From the NCBI GenBank assembly GCA_023078555.1, contig CM041197.1:6159810-6223809 (forward strand): a stretch of DNA of 64,000 nucleotides, in the 5' to 3' direction. The position numbers and the translations under genes were made by a program. The DNA comes from Ulva prolifera. Its lineage: Eukaryota; Chlorophyta; Ulvophyceae; Ulvales; Ulvaceae. The notes below the pieces were generated by a model. It did not search any database. It was given only the letters and a program-made list of their open reading frames with translations, and was not told the DNA's origin. Positions 25,583 through 40,967 of this stretch are shown here, one piece after another. The number at the start of each line of letters is the position of its first letter. The stretch's first letter is position 1.

Positions 25583-28058
25583 CCACGTTCTTCAAAAACT
25601 GTGTACTTTCGGAGAAGACATGCATGGGAGGGCCTTTACACACCGCGCTCATTTCTTCATGTAGTATACATACATAACATGCCAATGTGTGTCAGATGGA
25701 TAATTTTCATTGACCTCGTGCCCGCGTGCATTCCTACTAGTGTGTAGACCACGTTCTGCGAAAACTGTGTACTTTCGAAGCAGGCAGGCCTGGGAGTACC
25801 TTTACATCGACGCGCTCATTTCTACATGTTGTATACATACATATAATGTTAATGTGTGTCATATATACTGATTTACATTGAGCTCATGCCTGCTTCCATT
25901 CTAGCTGTTGTGTAGTCCACGTTCTTCAAAAACTGTGTACTTTCGGAGAAGACATGCATGGGAGGGCCTTTACACACCGCGCTCATTTCTTCATGTTGTA
26001 TACATACATATCATGCCAATGTGTGTCAGATGGAAAATTTTCATTGACCTCGTGCCCGCGTGCATTCCTACCAGTGTGTAGACCACGATCTTCAAAAAAT
26101 GTGTACTTTCGAAGCTGGCAGGCATGGGAGTACGTTTATATTGGCGCGTTCATTTCTACATGTTGTATACATAAATATCCTGTTATTGTGTGTCAGATAT
26201 ACTGATTTACATTGAGCCCATGCGTGCTTGCATTCTAGCTGTTGTGTAGTCCACGTTCTTCAAAAACTGTGTACTTTCGGAGAAGACATGCATGGGAGGG
26301 CCTTTACACACCGCGCTCATTTCTTCATGTAGTATACATACATATCATGTCAATGTGTGTCAGATGGATAATTTTCATTGACCTCGTGCCCGCGTGCATT
26401 CCTACTAGTGTGTAGACCACGATCTTCAAAAACTGTGTACTTTCGAAGCTGGCAGGCATGGGAGTACGTTTACATTGGCGCACTCATTTCTTCATGTTGT
26501 ATACATAAATATCCTGTTAATGTGTGTCAGATATACTGATTTACATTGAGCCCATGCCTGCTTGCATTCTAGCTGTTGTGTAGTCCACGTTCTTCAAACA
26601 CTGTGTACTTTCGGAGAAGACATGCATGGGAGGGCCTTTACACACCGCGCTCATTTCTTCATGTTGTATACATACATATCACGCCAATGTGTGTCAGATG
26701 GATAATTTTCATTGACCTCGTGCCCGCGTGCATTCCTGCTAGTGTGTAGACCACGATCTTAAAAAAATGTGTACTTTCGAAGCTAGCAGGCATGGGAGTA
26801 CGTTTACATTGGCGCGCTCATTTCTTCATGTTGTATACATAAATATCCTGTTAATGTGTGTCCGATATACTGATTAACATTGAGCCCATGCCCGCGTGCA
26901 TAATAAATGGTGTGTAGACCACAATCTTCAAAAATTGTGTACTTTCGAAGCTGGATGGCATGGGAGTACGTTTACACTGGCGCGCTCATTTCTTCATGTT
27001 TTATACATAAATATCCTGTTATTGTGTGTCAGATATACTGATTTACATTGAGCCCATGCCTGCTTGCATTCTAGCTGTTGTGTAGTCCACGTTCTTCAAA
27101 AACGGTGTACTTTCGGAGAAGACATGCATGGGAGGGACTTTACACACCGCACTCATTTCTTCATGTTGTATACATACATATCATGTCAATGTGTGTCAGA
27201 TGGATAATTTTCATTGACCTCGTGCCCGCGTGCATTCCTACTAGTGTGTAGACCACGATCTTCAAAAACTGTGTACTTTCGAAGCTGGCAGGCATGGGAG
27301 TACGTTTACACTGGCGCGCTCATTTCTTCATGTTGTATACATAAATATCCTGTTATTGTGTGTCAGATATACTGATTTACATTGAGCCCATGCCTGCTTG
27401 CATTCTAGCTGTTGTGTAGTCCACGTTCTTCAAAAACTGTGTACTTTCGGAGAAGACATGCATGGGAGGGCCTTTACACACCGCGCTCATTTCTTCATGT
27501 TGTATACATACACATCATGCCAATGTGTGTCAGATGGATAATTTTCATTGACCTCGTGCCCGCGTGCATTCCTACTAGTGTGTAGACCACGATCTTCAAA
27601 AACTGTGTACTTTCGAAGCTGGCAGGCATGGGAGTACGTTTACATTGGCGCACTCATTTCTTCATGTTGTATACATAAATATCCTGTTAATGTGTGTCAG
27701 ATATACTGATTTACATTGAGCCCATGCCTGCTTGCATTCTAGCTGTTGTGTAGTCCACGTTCTTCAAGAACTGTGTACTTTCGGAGAAGACATGCATGGG
27801 AGGGCCTTTACACACCGCGCTCATTTCTTCATGTTGTATACATACATATCATGCCAATGTGTGTCGGATGGATAATTTTCATTGACCTCGTGCCCGCGTG
27901 CATTCCTACTAGTGTGTAGACCACGATCTTCAAAACCTGTGTACTTTCGAAGCTGGCAGGCATGGGAGTACGTTTACATTGGCGCACTCATTTCTTCATG
28001 TTGTATACATAAATATCCTGTTAATGTGTGTCAGATATACTGATTTACATTGAGCCCA
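25583..28058. repeat. Higher-order repeat block of about 2.48 kb, copy 2
   Basis: Partner of 22575-25050. An overlapping stretch (about 25226-26875) is itself repeated at 28066-29715 with an offset of 2,840 bp (17 monomers), so different block sizes were copied successively over the same ground. Confidence 0.75.
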
Positions 28059-31000
28059 TGCCTGCTTGCATTCTAGCTGTTGTGTAGTCCACGTTCTTCA
28101 AAAACTGTGTACTTTCGGAGAAGACATGCATGGGAGGGCCTTTACACACCGCGCTCATTTCTTCATGTTGTATACATACATATCATGCCAATGTGTGTCA
28201 GATGGAAAATTTTCATTGACCTCGTGCCCGCGTGCATTCCTACCAGTGTGTAGACCACGATCTTCAAAAAATGTGTACTTTCGAAGCTGGCAGGCATGGG
28301 AGTACGTTTACATTGGCGCGTTCATTTCTACATGTTGTATACATAAATATCCTGTTAATGTGCGTCAGATATACTGATTTACATTGAGCCCATGCCTGCT
28401 TGCATTCTAGCTGTTGTGCAGTCCACGTTCTTCAAAAACTGTGTACTTTCGGAGAAGACATGCATGGGAGGGCCTTTACACACCGCGCTCATTTCTTCAT
28501 GTAGTATACATACATAACATGCCAATGTGTGTCAGATGGATAATTTTCATTGACCTCGTGCCCGCGTGCATTCCTACTAGTGTGTAGACCACGTTCTGCG
28601 AAAACTGTGTACTTTCGAAGCAGGCAGGCCTGGGAGTACCTTTACATCGACGCGCTCATTTCTACATGTTGTATACATACATATAATGTTAATGTGTGTC
28701 ATATATACTGATTTACATTGAGCTCATGCCTGCTTCCATTCTAGCTGTTGTGTAGTCCACGTTCTTCAAAAACTGTGTACTTTCGGAGAAGACATGCATG
28801 GGAGGGCCTTTACACACCGCGCTCATTTCTTCATGTTGTATACATACATATCATGCCAATGTGTGTCAAATGGAAAATTTTCATTGACCTCGTGCCCGCG
28901 TGCATTCCTACCAGTGTGTAGACCACGATCTTCAAAAAATGTGTACTTTCGAAGCTGGCAGGCATGGGAGTACGTTTATATTGGCGCGTTCATTTCTTCA
29001 TGTTGTATACATAAATATCCTGTTATTGTGTGTCAGATATACTGATTTACATTGAGCCCATGCCTGCTTGCATTCTAGCTGTTGTGTAGTCCACGTTCTT
29101 CAAAAACTGTGTACTTTCGGAGAAGACATGCATGGGAGGGCCTTTACACACCGCGCTCATTTCTTCATGTAGTATACATACATATCATGTCAATGTGTGT
29201 CAGATGGATAATTTTCATTGACCTCGTGCCCGCGTGCATTCCTACTAGTGTGTAGACCACGATCTTCAAAAACTGTGTACTTTCGAAGCTGGCAGGCATG
29301 GGAGTACGTTTACATTGGCGCACTCATTTCTTCATGTTGTATACATAAATATCCTGTTAATGTGTGTCAGATATACTGATTTACATTGAGCCCATGCCTG
29401 CTTGCATTCTAGCTGTTGTGTAGTCCACGTTCTTCAAACACTGTGTACTTTCGGAGAAGACATGCATGGGAGGGCCTTTACACACCGCGCTCATTTCTTC
29501 ATGTTGTATACATACATATCACGCCAATGTGTGTCAGATGGATAATTTTCATTGACCTCGTGCCCGCGTGCATTCCTGCTAGTGTGTAGACCACGATCTT
29601 AAAAAAATGTGTACTTTCGAAGCTAGCAGGCATGGGAGTACGTTTACATTGGCGCGCTCATTTCTTCATGTTGTATACATAAATATCCTGTTAATGTGTG
29701 TCCGATATACTGATTAAAATTGAGCCCATGCCCGCGTGCATAATAAATGGTGTGTAGACCACAATCTTCAAAAACTGTGTACTTTCGAAGCTGGCAGGCA
29801 TGGGAGTACGTTTACACTGGAGCGCTCATTTCTTCATGTTGTATACATAAATATCCTGTTATTGTGTGTCAGATATACTGATTTACATTGAGCCCATGCC
29901 TGCTTGCATTCTAGCTGTTGTGTAGTCCACGTTCTTCAAAAACTGTGTACTTTCGGAGAAGACATGCATGGGAGGGCCTTTACACACCGCGCTCATTTCT
30001 TCATGTTGTATACATACATATCATGCCAATGTGTGTCAAATGGAAAATTTTCATTGACCTCGTGCCCGCGTGCATTCCTACCAGTGTGTAGACCACGATC
30101 TTCAAAAAATGTGTACTTTCGAAGCTGGCAGGCATGGGAGTACGTTTATATTGGCGCGTTCATTTCTACATGTTGTATACATAAATATCCTGTTATTGTG
30201 TGTTAGATATACTGATTTACATTGAGCCCATGCCTGCTTGCATTCTAGCTGTTGTGTAGTCCACGTTCTTCAAAAACTGTGTACTTTCGGAGAAGACATG
30301 CATGGGAGGGCCTTTACACACCGCGCTCATTTCTTCATGTAGTATACATACATATCATGTCAATGTGTGTCAGATGGATAATTTTCATTGACCTCGTGCC
30401 CGCGTGCATTCCTACTAGTGTGTAGACCACGATCTTCAAAAACTGTGTACTTTCGAAGCTGGCAGGCATGGGAGTACGTTTACATTGGCGCACTCATTTC
30501 TTCATGTTGTATACATAAATATCCTGTTAATGTGTGTCAGATATACTGATTTACATTGAGCCCATGCCTGCTTGCATTCTAGCTGTTGTGTAGTCCACGT
30601 TCTTCAAACACTGTGTACTTTCGGAGAAGACATGCATGGGAGGGCCTTTACACACCGCGCTCATTTCTTCATGTTGTATACATACATATCACGCCAATGT
30701 GTGTCAGATGGATAATTTTCATTGACCTCGTGCCCGCGTGCATTCCTGCTAGTGTGTAGACCACGATCTTAAAAAAATGTGTACTTTCGAAGCTAGCAGG
30801 CATGGGAGTACGTTTACATTGGCGCGCTCATTTCTTCATGTTGTATACATAAATATCCTGTTAATGTGTGTCCGATATACTGATTAACATTGAGCCCATG
30901 CCCGCGTGCATAATAAATGGTGTGTAGACCACAATCTTCAAAAATTGTTTACTTTCGAAGCTGGATGGCATGGGAGTACGTTTACACTGGCGCGCTCATT

Positions 31001-33959
31001 TCTTCATGTTTTATACATAAATATCCTGTTATTGTGTGTCAGATATACTGATTTACATTGAGCCCATGCCTGCTTGCATTCTAGCTGTTGTGTAGTCCAC
31101 GTTCTTCAAAAACGGTGTACTTTCGGAGAAGACATGCATGGGAGGGCCTTTACACACCGCACTCATTTCTTCATGTTGTATACATACATATCATGTCAAT
31201 GTGTGTCAGATGGATAATTTTCATTGACCTCGTGCCCGCGTGCATTCCTACTAGTGTGTAGACCACGATCTTCAAAAACGGTGTACTTTCGAAGCTGGCA
31301 GGCATGGGAGTACGTTTACACTGGCGCGCTCATTTCTTCATGTTGTATACATAAATATCCTGTTATTGTGTGTCAGATATACTGATTTACATTGAGCCCA
31401 TGCCTGCTTGCATTCTAGCTGTTGTGTAGTCCACGTTCTTCAAAAACTGTGTACTTTCGGAGAAGACATGCATGGGAGGGCCTTTACACACCGCGCTCAT
31501 TTCTTCATGTTGTATACATACACATCATGCCAATGTGTGTCAGATGGATAATTTTCATTGACCTCGTGCCCGCGTGCATTCCTGCTAGTGTGTAGACCAC
31601 GATCTTCAAAAAATGTGTACTTTCGAAGCTAGCAGGCATGGGAGTACGTTTACATTGGCGCGCTCATTTCTTCATGTTGTATACATAAATATCCTGTTAA
31701 TGTGTGTCCGATATACTGATTAAAATTGAGCCCATGCCCGCGTGCATAATAAATGGTGTGTAGACCACAATCTTCAAAAACTGTGTACTTTCGAAGCTGG
31801 CAGGCATGGGAGTACGTTTACACTGGAGCGCTCATTTCTTCATGTTGTATACATAAATATCCTGTTATTGTGTGTCAGATATACTGATTTACATTGAGCC
31901 CATGCCTGCTTGCATTCTAGCTGTTGTGTAGTCCACGTTCTTCAAAAACTGTGTACTTTCGGAGAAGACATGCATGGGAGGGCCTTTACACACCGCGCTC
32001 ATTTCTTCATGTTGTATACATACACATCATGCCAATGTGTGTCAGATGGATAATTTTCATTGACCTCGTGCCCGCGTGCATTCCTGCTAGTGTGTAGACC
32101 ACGATCTTCAAAAAATGTGTACTTTCGAAGCTAGCAGGCATGGGAGTACGTTTACATTGGCGCGCTCATTTCTTCATGTTGTATACATAAATATCCTGTT
32201 AATGTGTGTCCGATATACTGATTAACATTGAGCCCATGCCCGCGTGCATAATAAATGGTGTGTAGACCACAATCTTCAAAAATTGTGTACTTTCGAAGCT
32301 GGATGGCATGGGAGTACGTTTACACTGGCGCGCTCATTTCTTCATGTTTTATACATAAATATCCTGTTATTGTGTGTCAGATATAGTGATTTACATTGAG
32401 CCCATGCCTGCTTGCATTCTAGCTGTTGTGTAGTCCACGTTCTTCAAAAACTGTGTACTTTCGGAGAAGACATGCATGGGAGGGCCTTTACACACCGCGC
32501 TCATTTCTTCATGTTGTATACATACACATCATGCCAATGTGTGTCAGATGGATAATTTTCATTGACCTCGTGCCCGCGTGCATTCCTGCTAGTGTGTAGA
32601 CCACGATCTTCAAAAAATGTGTACTTTCGAAGCTGGCAGCCATGGGAGTACGTTTACACTGGCGCGCTCATTTCTTCATGTTGTATACATAAATATCCTG
32701 TTATTGTGTGTCAGATATACTGATTTACATTGAGCCCATGCCTGCTTGCATTCTAGCTGTTGTGTAGTCCACGTTCTTCAAAAACTGTGTACTTTCGGAG
32801 AAGACATGCATGGGAGGGCCTTTACACACCGCGCTCATTTCTTCATGTAGTATACATACATATCATGTCAATGTGTGTCAGATGGATAATTTTCATTGAC
32901 CTCGTGCCCGCGTGCATTCCTACTAGTGTGTAGACCACGATCTTCAAAAACTGTGTACTTTCGAAGCTGGCAGGCATGGGAGTACGTTTACATTGGCGCA
33001 CTCATTTCTTCATGTTGTATACATAAATATCCTGTTAATGTGTGTCAGATATACTGATTTACATTGAGCCCATGCCTGCTTGCATTCTAGCTGTTGTGTA
33101 GTCCACGTTCTTCAAAAACTGTGTACTTTCGGAGAAGACATGCATGGGAGGGCCTTTACACACCGCGCTCATTTCTTCATGTTGTATACATACACATCAT
33201 GCCAATGTGTGTCAGATGGATAATTTTCATTGACCTCGTGCCCGCGTGCATTCCTGCTAGTGTGTAGACCACGATCTTCAAAAACTGTGTACTTTCGAAG
33301 CTGGCAGGCATGGGAGTACGTTTACATTGGCGCACTCATTTCTTCATGTTGTATACATAAATATCCTGTTAATGTGTGTCAGATATACTGATTTACATTG
33401 AGCCCATGCCTGCTTGCATTCTAGCTGTTGTGTAGTCCACGTTCTTCAAAAACTCTGTACTTTCGGAGAAGACATGCATGGGAGGGCCTTTACACACCGC
33501 GCTCATTTCTTCATGTTGTATACATACACATCATGCCAATGTGTGTCAGATGGATAATTTTCATTGACCTCGTGCCCGCGTGCATTCCTGCTAGTGTGTA
33601 GACCACAATCTTCAAAAACTTTGTACTTTCGAAGCTGGCAGGCATGGGAGTACGTTTACACTGGCGCGCTCATTTCTTCACGTTGTATACATACATATCA
33701 TGTCAATGTGTGTCAGATGGATAATTTTCATTGACCTCGTGCCCGCGTGCATTCCTACTAGTGTGTAGACCACGATCTTCAAAAACTTTGTACTTTCGAA
33801 GCTGGCAGGCATGGGAGTACGTTTACATTGGCGCGCTCATTTCTTCATGTTGTATACATAAATATCCTGTTAATGTGTGTCAGATATACTGATTTACATT
33901 GAGCCCATGCCTGCTTGCATTCTAGCTGTTGTGTAGTCCACGTTCTTCAAAAACTGTGT

Positions 33960-35785
33960 ACTTTCGGAGAAGACATGCATGGGAGGGCCTTTACACACCG
34001 CGCTCATTTCTTCATGTTGTATACATACATATCATGCCAATGTGTGTCCTATGGATAATTTTCATTGACCTCGTGTCCGCGTGCATTCCTGCTAGTGTGT
34101 AGACCACGATCTTCAAAAACTGTGTACTTTCGAAGCTGGCAGGCATGGGAGTACGTTTACATTGGCGCACTCATTTCTTCATGTTGTATACATAAATATC
34201 CTGTTAATGTGCGTCAGATATACTGATTTGCATTGAGCCCATGCCTGCTTGCATTCTAGCTGTTGTGTAGTCCACGTTCTTCAAAAACTGTGTACTTTCG
34301 GAGAAGACATGCATGGGAGGGCCTTTACACACCGCGCTCATTTCTTCATGTTGTATACATACATATCATGCCAATGTGTGTCAGATGGATAATTTTCATT
34401 GACCTCGTGCCCGCGTGCATTCCTGCTAGTGTGTAGACCACGATCTTCAAAAAATGTGTACTTTCGAAGCTAGCAGGCATGGGAGTACGTTTACATTGGC
34501 GCGCTCATTTCTTCATGTTGTATACATAAATATCCTGTTAATGTGTGTCCGATATACTGATTAAAATTGAGCCCATGCCCGCGTGCATAATAAATGGTGT
34601 GTAGACCACAATCTTCAAAAACTTTGTACTTTCGAAGCTGGCAGGCATGGGAGTACGTTTACACTGGCGCGCTCATTTCTTCATGTTGTATACATACATA
34701 TCATGTCAATGTGTGTCAGATGGATAATTTTCATTGACCTCGTGCCCGCGTGCATTCCTACTAGTGTGTAGACCACGATCTTCAAAAACTTTGTACTTTC
34801 GAAGCTGGCAGGCATGGGAGTACGTTTACACTGGCGCGCTCATTTCTTCATGTTGTATACATAAATATTCTGTTATTGTGTGTCAGATATACTGATTTAA
34901 ATTGAGCCCATGCCTGCTTGCATTCTAGCTGTTGTGTAGTCCACGTTCTTCAAAAACTGTGTACTTTCGGAGAAGACATGCATGGGAGGGCCTTTACACA
35001 CCGCGCTCATTTCTTCATGTTGTATGCATACATATCATGCCAATGTGTGTCAGATGGAAAATTTTCATTGACCTCGTGCCCGCGTGCATTCCTACTAGTG
35101 TGTAGACCACGTTCAGCGAAAACTGTGTACTTTCGAAGCAGGCAGGCCTGGGAGTACCTTTACATCGACGCGCTCATTTCTACATGTTGTATACATACAT
35201 ATAATGTTAATGTGTGTCAGATATACTGATTTACATTGAGCTCATGCCTGCTTGCATTCTAGCTGTTGTGTAGTCCACGTTCTTCAAAAACTCTGTACTT
35301 TCGGAGAAGACATGCATGGGAGGGCCTTTACACACCGCGCTCATTTCTTCATGTTGTATACATACACATCATGCCAATGTGTGTCAGATGGATAATTTTC
35401 ATTGACCTCGTGCCCGCGTGCATTCCTGCTAGTGTGTAGACCACGATCTTCAAAAAATGTGTACTTTCGAAGCTAGCAGGCATGGGAGTACGTTTACATT
35501 GGTGCGCTCATTTCTTCATGTTGTATACATAAATATCCTGTTAATGTGTGTCCGATATACTGATTAACATTGAGCCCATGCCCGCGTGCATAATAAATGG
35601 TGTGTAGACCACAATCTTCAAAAATTGTGTACTTTCGAAGCTGGATGGCATGGGAGTACGTTTACACTGGCGCGCTCATTTCTTCATGTTTTATACATAA
35701 ATATCCTGTTATTGTGTGTCAGATATACTGATTTACATTGAGCCCATGCCTGCTTGCATTCTAGCTGTTGTGTAGTCCACGTTCT
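33960..35785. repeat. Higher-order repeat unit of about 1.84 kb (11 monomers), copy 1 of 3
   Basis: The unit is recognised by the paired private variants gtgtcctatggataat and cctcgtgtccgcg (near 34045-34080), which recur at +1,839 bp (near 35885) and a further 3,343 bp on (near 39229). It contains the class 3 monomer with the ttcagcgaaaac variant. The three copies differ by single bases, for example gtatgcatac in this copy. Ends are approximate. Confidence 0.75.
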
Positions 35786-35798
35786 TCAAAAACTGTGT

Positions 35799-37624
35799 AC
35801 TTTCGGAGAAGACATGCATGGGAGGGCCTTTACACACCGCGCTCATTTCTTCATGTTGTATACATACATATCATGCCAATGTGTGTCCTATGGATAATTT
35901 TCATTGACCTCGTGTCCGCGTGCATTCCTGCTAGTGTGTAGACCACGATCTTCAAAAACTGTGTACTTTCGAAGCTGGCAGGCATGGGAGTACGTTTACA
36001 TTGGCGCACTCATTTCTTCATGTTGTATACATAAATATCCTGTTAATGTGCGTCAGATATACTGATTTGCATTGAGCCCATGCCTGCTTGCATTCTAGCT
36101 GTTGTGTAGTCCACGTTCTTCAAAAACTGTGTACTTTCGGAGAAGACATGCATGGGAGGGCCTTTACACACCGCGCTCATTTCTTCATGTTGTATACATA
36201 CATATCATGCCAATGTGTGTCAGATGGATAATTTTCATTGACCTCGTGCCCGCGTGCATTCCTGCTAGTGTGTAGACCACGATCTTCAAAAAATGTGTAC
36301 TTTCGAAGCTAGCAGGCATGGGAGTACGTTTACATTGGCGCGCTCATTTCTTCATGTTGTATACATAAATATCCTGTTAATGTGTGTCCGATATACTGAT
36401 TAAAATTGAGCCCATGCCCGCGTGCATAATAAATGGTGTGTAGACCACAATCTTCAAAAACTTTGTACTTTCGAAGCTGGCAGGCATGGGAGTACGTTTA
36501 CACTGGCGCGCTCATTTCTTCATGTTGTATACATACATATCATGTCAATGTGTGTCAGATGGATAATTTTCATTGACCTCGTGCCCGCGTGCATTCCTAC
36601 TAGTGTGTAGACCACGATCTTCAAAAACTTTGTACTTTCGAAGCTGGCAGGCATGGGAGTACGTTTACACTGGCGCGCTCATTTCTTCATGTTGTATACA
36701 TAAATATTCTGTTATTGTGTGTCAGATATACTGATTTAAATTGAGCCCATGCCTGCTTGCATTCTAGCTGTTGTGTAGTCCACGTTCTTCAAAAACTGTG
36801 TACTTTCGGAGAAGACATGCATGGGAGGGCCTTTACACACCGCGCTCATTTCTTCATGTTGTATACATACATATCATGCCAATGTGTGTCAGATGGAAAA
36901 TTTTCATTGACCTCGTGCCCGCGTGCATTCCTACTAGTGTGTAGACCACGTTCAGCGAAAACTGTGTACTTTCGAAGCAGGCAGGCCTGGGAGTACCTTT
37001 ACATCGACGCGCTCATTTCTACATGTTGTATACATACATATAATGTTAATGTGTGTCAGATATACTGATTTACATTGAGCTCATGCCTGCTTGCATTCTA
37101 GCTGTTGTGTAGTCCACGTTCTTCAAAAACTCTGTACTTTCGGAGAAGACATGCATGGGAGGGCCTTTACACACCGCGCTCATTTCTTCATGTTGTATAC
37201 ATACACATCATGCCAATGTGTGTCAGATGGATAATTTTCATTGACCTCGTGCCCGCGTGCATTCCTGCTAGTGTGTAGACCACGATCTTCAAAAAATGTG
37301 TACTTTCGAAGCTAGCAGGCATGGGAGTACGTTTACATTGGTGCGCTCATTTCTTCATGTTGTATACATAAATATCCTGTTAATGTGTGTCCGATATACT
37401 GATTAACATTGAGCCCATGCCCGCGTGCATAATAAATGGTGTGTAGACCACAATCTTCAAAAATTGTGTACTTTCGAAGCTGGATGGCATGGGAGTACGT
37501 TTACACTGGCGCGCTCATTTCTTCATGTTTTATACATAAATATCCTGTTATTGTGTGTCAGATATACTGATTTACATTGAGCCCATGCCTGCTTGCATTC
37601 TAGCTGTTGTGTAGTCCACGTTCT
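35799..37624. repeat. Higher-order repeat unit of about 1.84 kb, copy 2 of 3
   Basis: Matches the unit at 33960-35785 with the same private variants. Downstream, a segment from about 37640 is repeated near 40983, 42822 and 45497, at successive offsets of 3,343, 1,839 and 2,675 bp (20, 11 and 16 monomers). It is recognised by class 3 monomers with ttctgcgaaaactttg preceded by gtgtccgatggaaaat. Confidence 0.72.
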
Positions 37625-39141
37625 TCAAAAACGGTGTACTTTCGGAGAAGACATGCATGGGAGGGCCTTTACACACCGCGCTCATTTCTTCATGTTGTAT
37701 ACATAAATATCCTGTTAATGTGTGTCCGATATACTGATTAAAATTGAGCCCATGCCCGCGTGCATAATAAATGGTGTGTAGACCACGATCTTCAAAAACT
37801 GTGTACTTTCGAAGCTGGCAGGCATGGGAGTACGTTTACATTGGCGCACTCATTTCTTCATGTTGTATACATAAATATCCTGTTAATGTGCGTCAGATAT
37901 ACTGATTTGCATTGAGCCCATGCCTGCTTGCATTCTAGCTGTTGTGTAGTCCACGTTCTTCAAAAACTGTGTACTTTCGGAGAAGACATGCATGGGAGGG
38001 CCTTTACACACCGCGCTCATTTCTTCATGTTGTATACATACATATCATGCCAATGTGTGTCAGATGGATAATTTTCATTGACCTCGTGCCCGCGTGCATT
38101 CCTGCTAGTGTGTAGACCACGATCTTCAAAAACTGTGTACTTTCGAAGCTGGCAGGCATGGGAGTACGTTTACATTGGCGCACTCATTTCTTCATGTTGT
38201 ATACATAAATATCCTGTTAATGTGTGTCAGATATACTGATTTACATTGAGCCCATGCCTGTTTGCATTCTAGCTGTTGTGTAGTCCACGTTCTTCAAAAA
38301 CTGTGTACTTTCGGAGAAGACATGCATGGGAGGGCCTTTACACACCGCGCTCATTTCTTCATGTTGTATACATACATATCATGCCAATGTGTGTCCGATG
38401 GAAAATTTTCATTGACCTCGTGCCCGCGTGCATTCCTACTAGTGTGTAGACCACGTTCTGCGAAAACTTTGTACTTTCGAAGCAGGCAGGCCTGGGAGTA
38501 CCTTTACATCGACGCGCTCATTTCTACATGTTGTATACATACATATAATGTTAATGTGTGTCAGATATACTGATTTACATTGAGCCCATGCCTGCTTGCA
38601 TTCTAGCTGTTGTGTAGTCCACGTTCTTCAAAAACTGTGTACTTTCGGAGAAGACATGCATGGGAGGGCCTTTACACACCGCGCTCATTTCTTCATGTTG
38701 TATACATACACATCATGCCAATGTGTGTCAGATGGATAATTTTCATTGACCTCGTGCCCGCGTGCATTCCTGCTAGTGTGTAGACCACAATCTTCAAAAA
38801 CTTTGTACTTTCGAAGCTGGCAGGCATGGGAGTACGTTTACACTGGCGCGCTCATTTCTTCACGTTGTATACATACATATCATGTCAATGTGTGTCAGAT
38901 GGATAATTTTCATTGACCTCGTGCCCGCGTGCATTCCTACTAGTGTGTAGACCACGATCTTCAAAAACTTTGTACTTTCGAAGCTGGCAGGCATGGGAGT
39001 ACGTTTACATTGGCGCGCTCATTTCTTCATGTTGTATACATAAATATCCTGTTAATGTGTGTCAGATATACTGATTTACATTGAGCCCATGCCTGCTTGC
39101 ATTCTAGCTGTTGTGTAGTCCACGTTCTTCAAAAACTGTGT

Positions 39142-40967
39142 ACTTTCGGAGAAGACATGCATGGGAGGGCCTTTACACACCGCGCTCATTTCTTCATGTT
39201 GTATACATACATATCATGCCAATGTGTGTCCTATGGATAATTTTCATTGACCTCGTGTCCGCGTGCATTCCTGCTAGTGTGTAGACCACGATCTTCAAAA
39301 ACTGTGTACTTTCGAAGCTGGCAGGCATGGGAGTACGTTTACATTGGCGCACTCATTTCTTCATGTTGTATACATAAATATCCTGTTAATGTGCGTCAGA
39401 TATACTGATTTGCATTGAGCCCATGCCTGCTTGCATTCTAGCTGTTGTGTAGTCCACGTTCTTCAAAAACTGTGTACTTTCGGAGAAGACATGCATGGGA
39501 GGGCCTTTACACACCGCGCTCATTTCTTCATGTTGTATACATACATATCATGCCAATGTGTGTCAGATGGATAATTTTCATTGACCTCGTGCCCGCGTGC
39601 ATTCCTGCTAGTGTGTAGACCACGATCTTCAAAAAATGTGTACTTTCGAAGCTAGCAGGCATGGGAGTACGTTTACATTGGCGCGCTCATTTCTTCATGT
39701 TGTATACATAAATATCCTGTTAATGTGTGTCCGATATACTGATTAAAATTGAGCCCATGCCCGCGTGCATAATAAATGGTGTGTAGACCACAATCTTCAA
39801 AAACTTTGTACTTTCGAAGCTGGCAGGCATGGGAGTACGTTTACACTGGCGCGCTCATTTCTTCATGTTGTATACATACATATCATGTCAATGTGTGTCA
39901 GATGGATAATTTTCATTGACCTCGTGCCCGCGTGCATTCCTACTAGTGTGTAGACCACGATCTTCAAAAACTTTGTACTTTCGAAGCTGGCAGGCATGGG
40001 AGTACGTTTACACTGGCGCGCTCATTTCTTCATGTTGTATACATAAATATTCTGTTATTGTGTGTCAGATATACTGATTTAAATTGAGCCCATGCCTGCT
40101 TGCATTCTAGCTGTTGTGTAGTCCACGTTCTTCAAAAACTGTGTACTTTCGGAGAAGACATGCATGGGAGGGCCTTTACACACCGCGCTCATTTCTTCAT
40201 GTTGTATACATACATATCATGCCAATGTGTGTCAGAGGGAAAATTTTCATTGACCTCGTGCCCGCGTGCATTCCTACTAGTGTGTAGACCACGTTCAGCG
40301 AAAACTGTGTACTTTCGAAGCAGGCAGGCCTGGGAGTACCTTTACATCGACGCGCTCATTTCTACATGTTGTATACATACATATAATGTTAATGTGTGTC
40401 AGATATACTGATTTACATTGAGCTCATGCCTGCTTGCATTCTAGCTGTTGTGTAGTCCACGTTCTTCAAAAACTCTGTACTTTCGGAGAAGACATGCATG
40501 GGAGGGCCTTTACACACCGCGCTCATTTCTTCATGTTGTATACATACACATCATGCCAATGTGTGTCAGATGGATAATTTTCATTGACCTCGTGCCCGCG
40601 TGCATTCCTGCTAGTGTGTAGACCACGATCTTCAAAAAATGTGTACTTTCGAAGCTAGCAGGCATGGGAGTACGTTTACATTGGTGCGCTCATTTCTTCA
40701 TGTTGTATACATAAATATCCTGTTAATGTGTGTCCGATATACTGATTAACATTGAGCCCATGCCCGCGTGCATAATAAATGGTGTGTAGACCACAATCTT
40801 CAAAAATTGTGTACTTTCGAAGCTGGATGGCATGGGAGTACGTTTACACTGGCGCGCTCATTTCTTCATGTTTTATACATAAATATCCTGTTATTGTGTG
40901 TCAGATATACTGATTTACATTGAGCCCATGCCTGCTTGCATTCTAGCTGTTGTGTAGTCCACGTTCT
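39142..40967. repeat. Higher-order repeat unit of about 1.84 kb, copy 3 of 3
   Basis: Matches 35799-37624 at an offset of 3,343 bp (20 monomers), including gtgtcctatgg, ttcagcgaaaac and ttggtgcgctc. A private change, gtcagaggga near 40233, separates it from the other copies. Confidence 0.72.
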
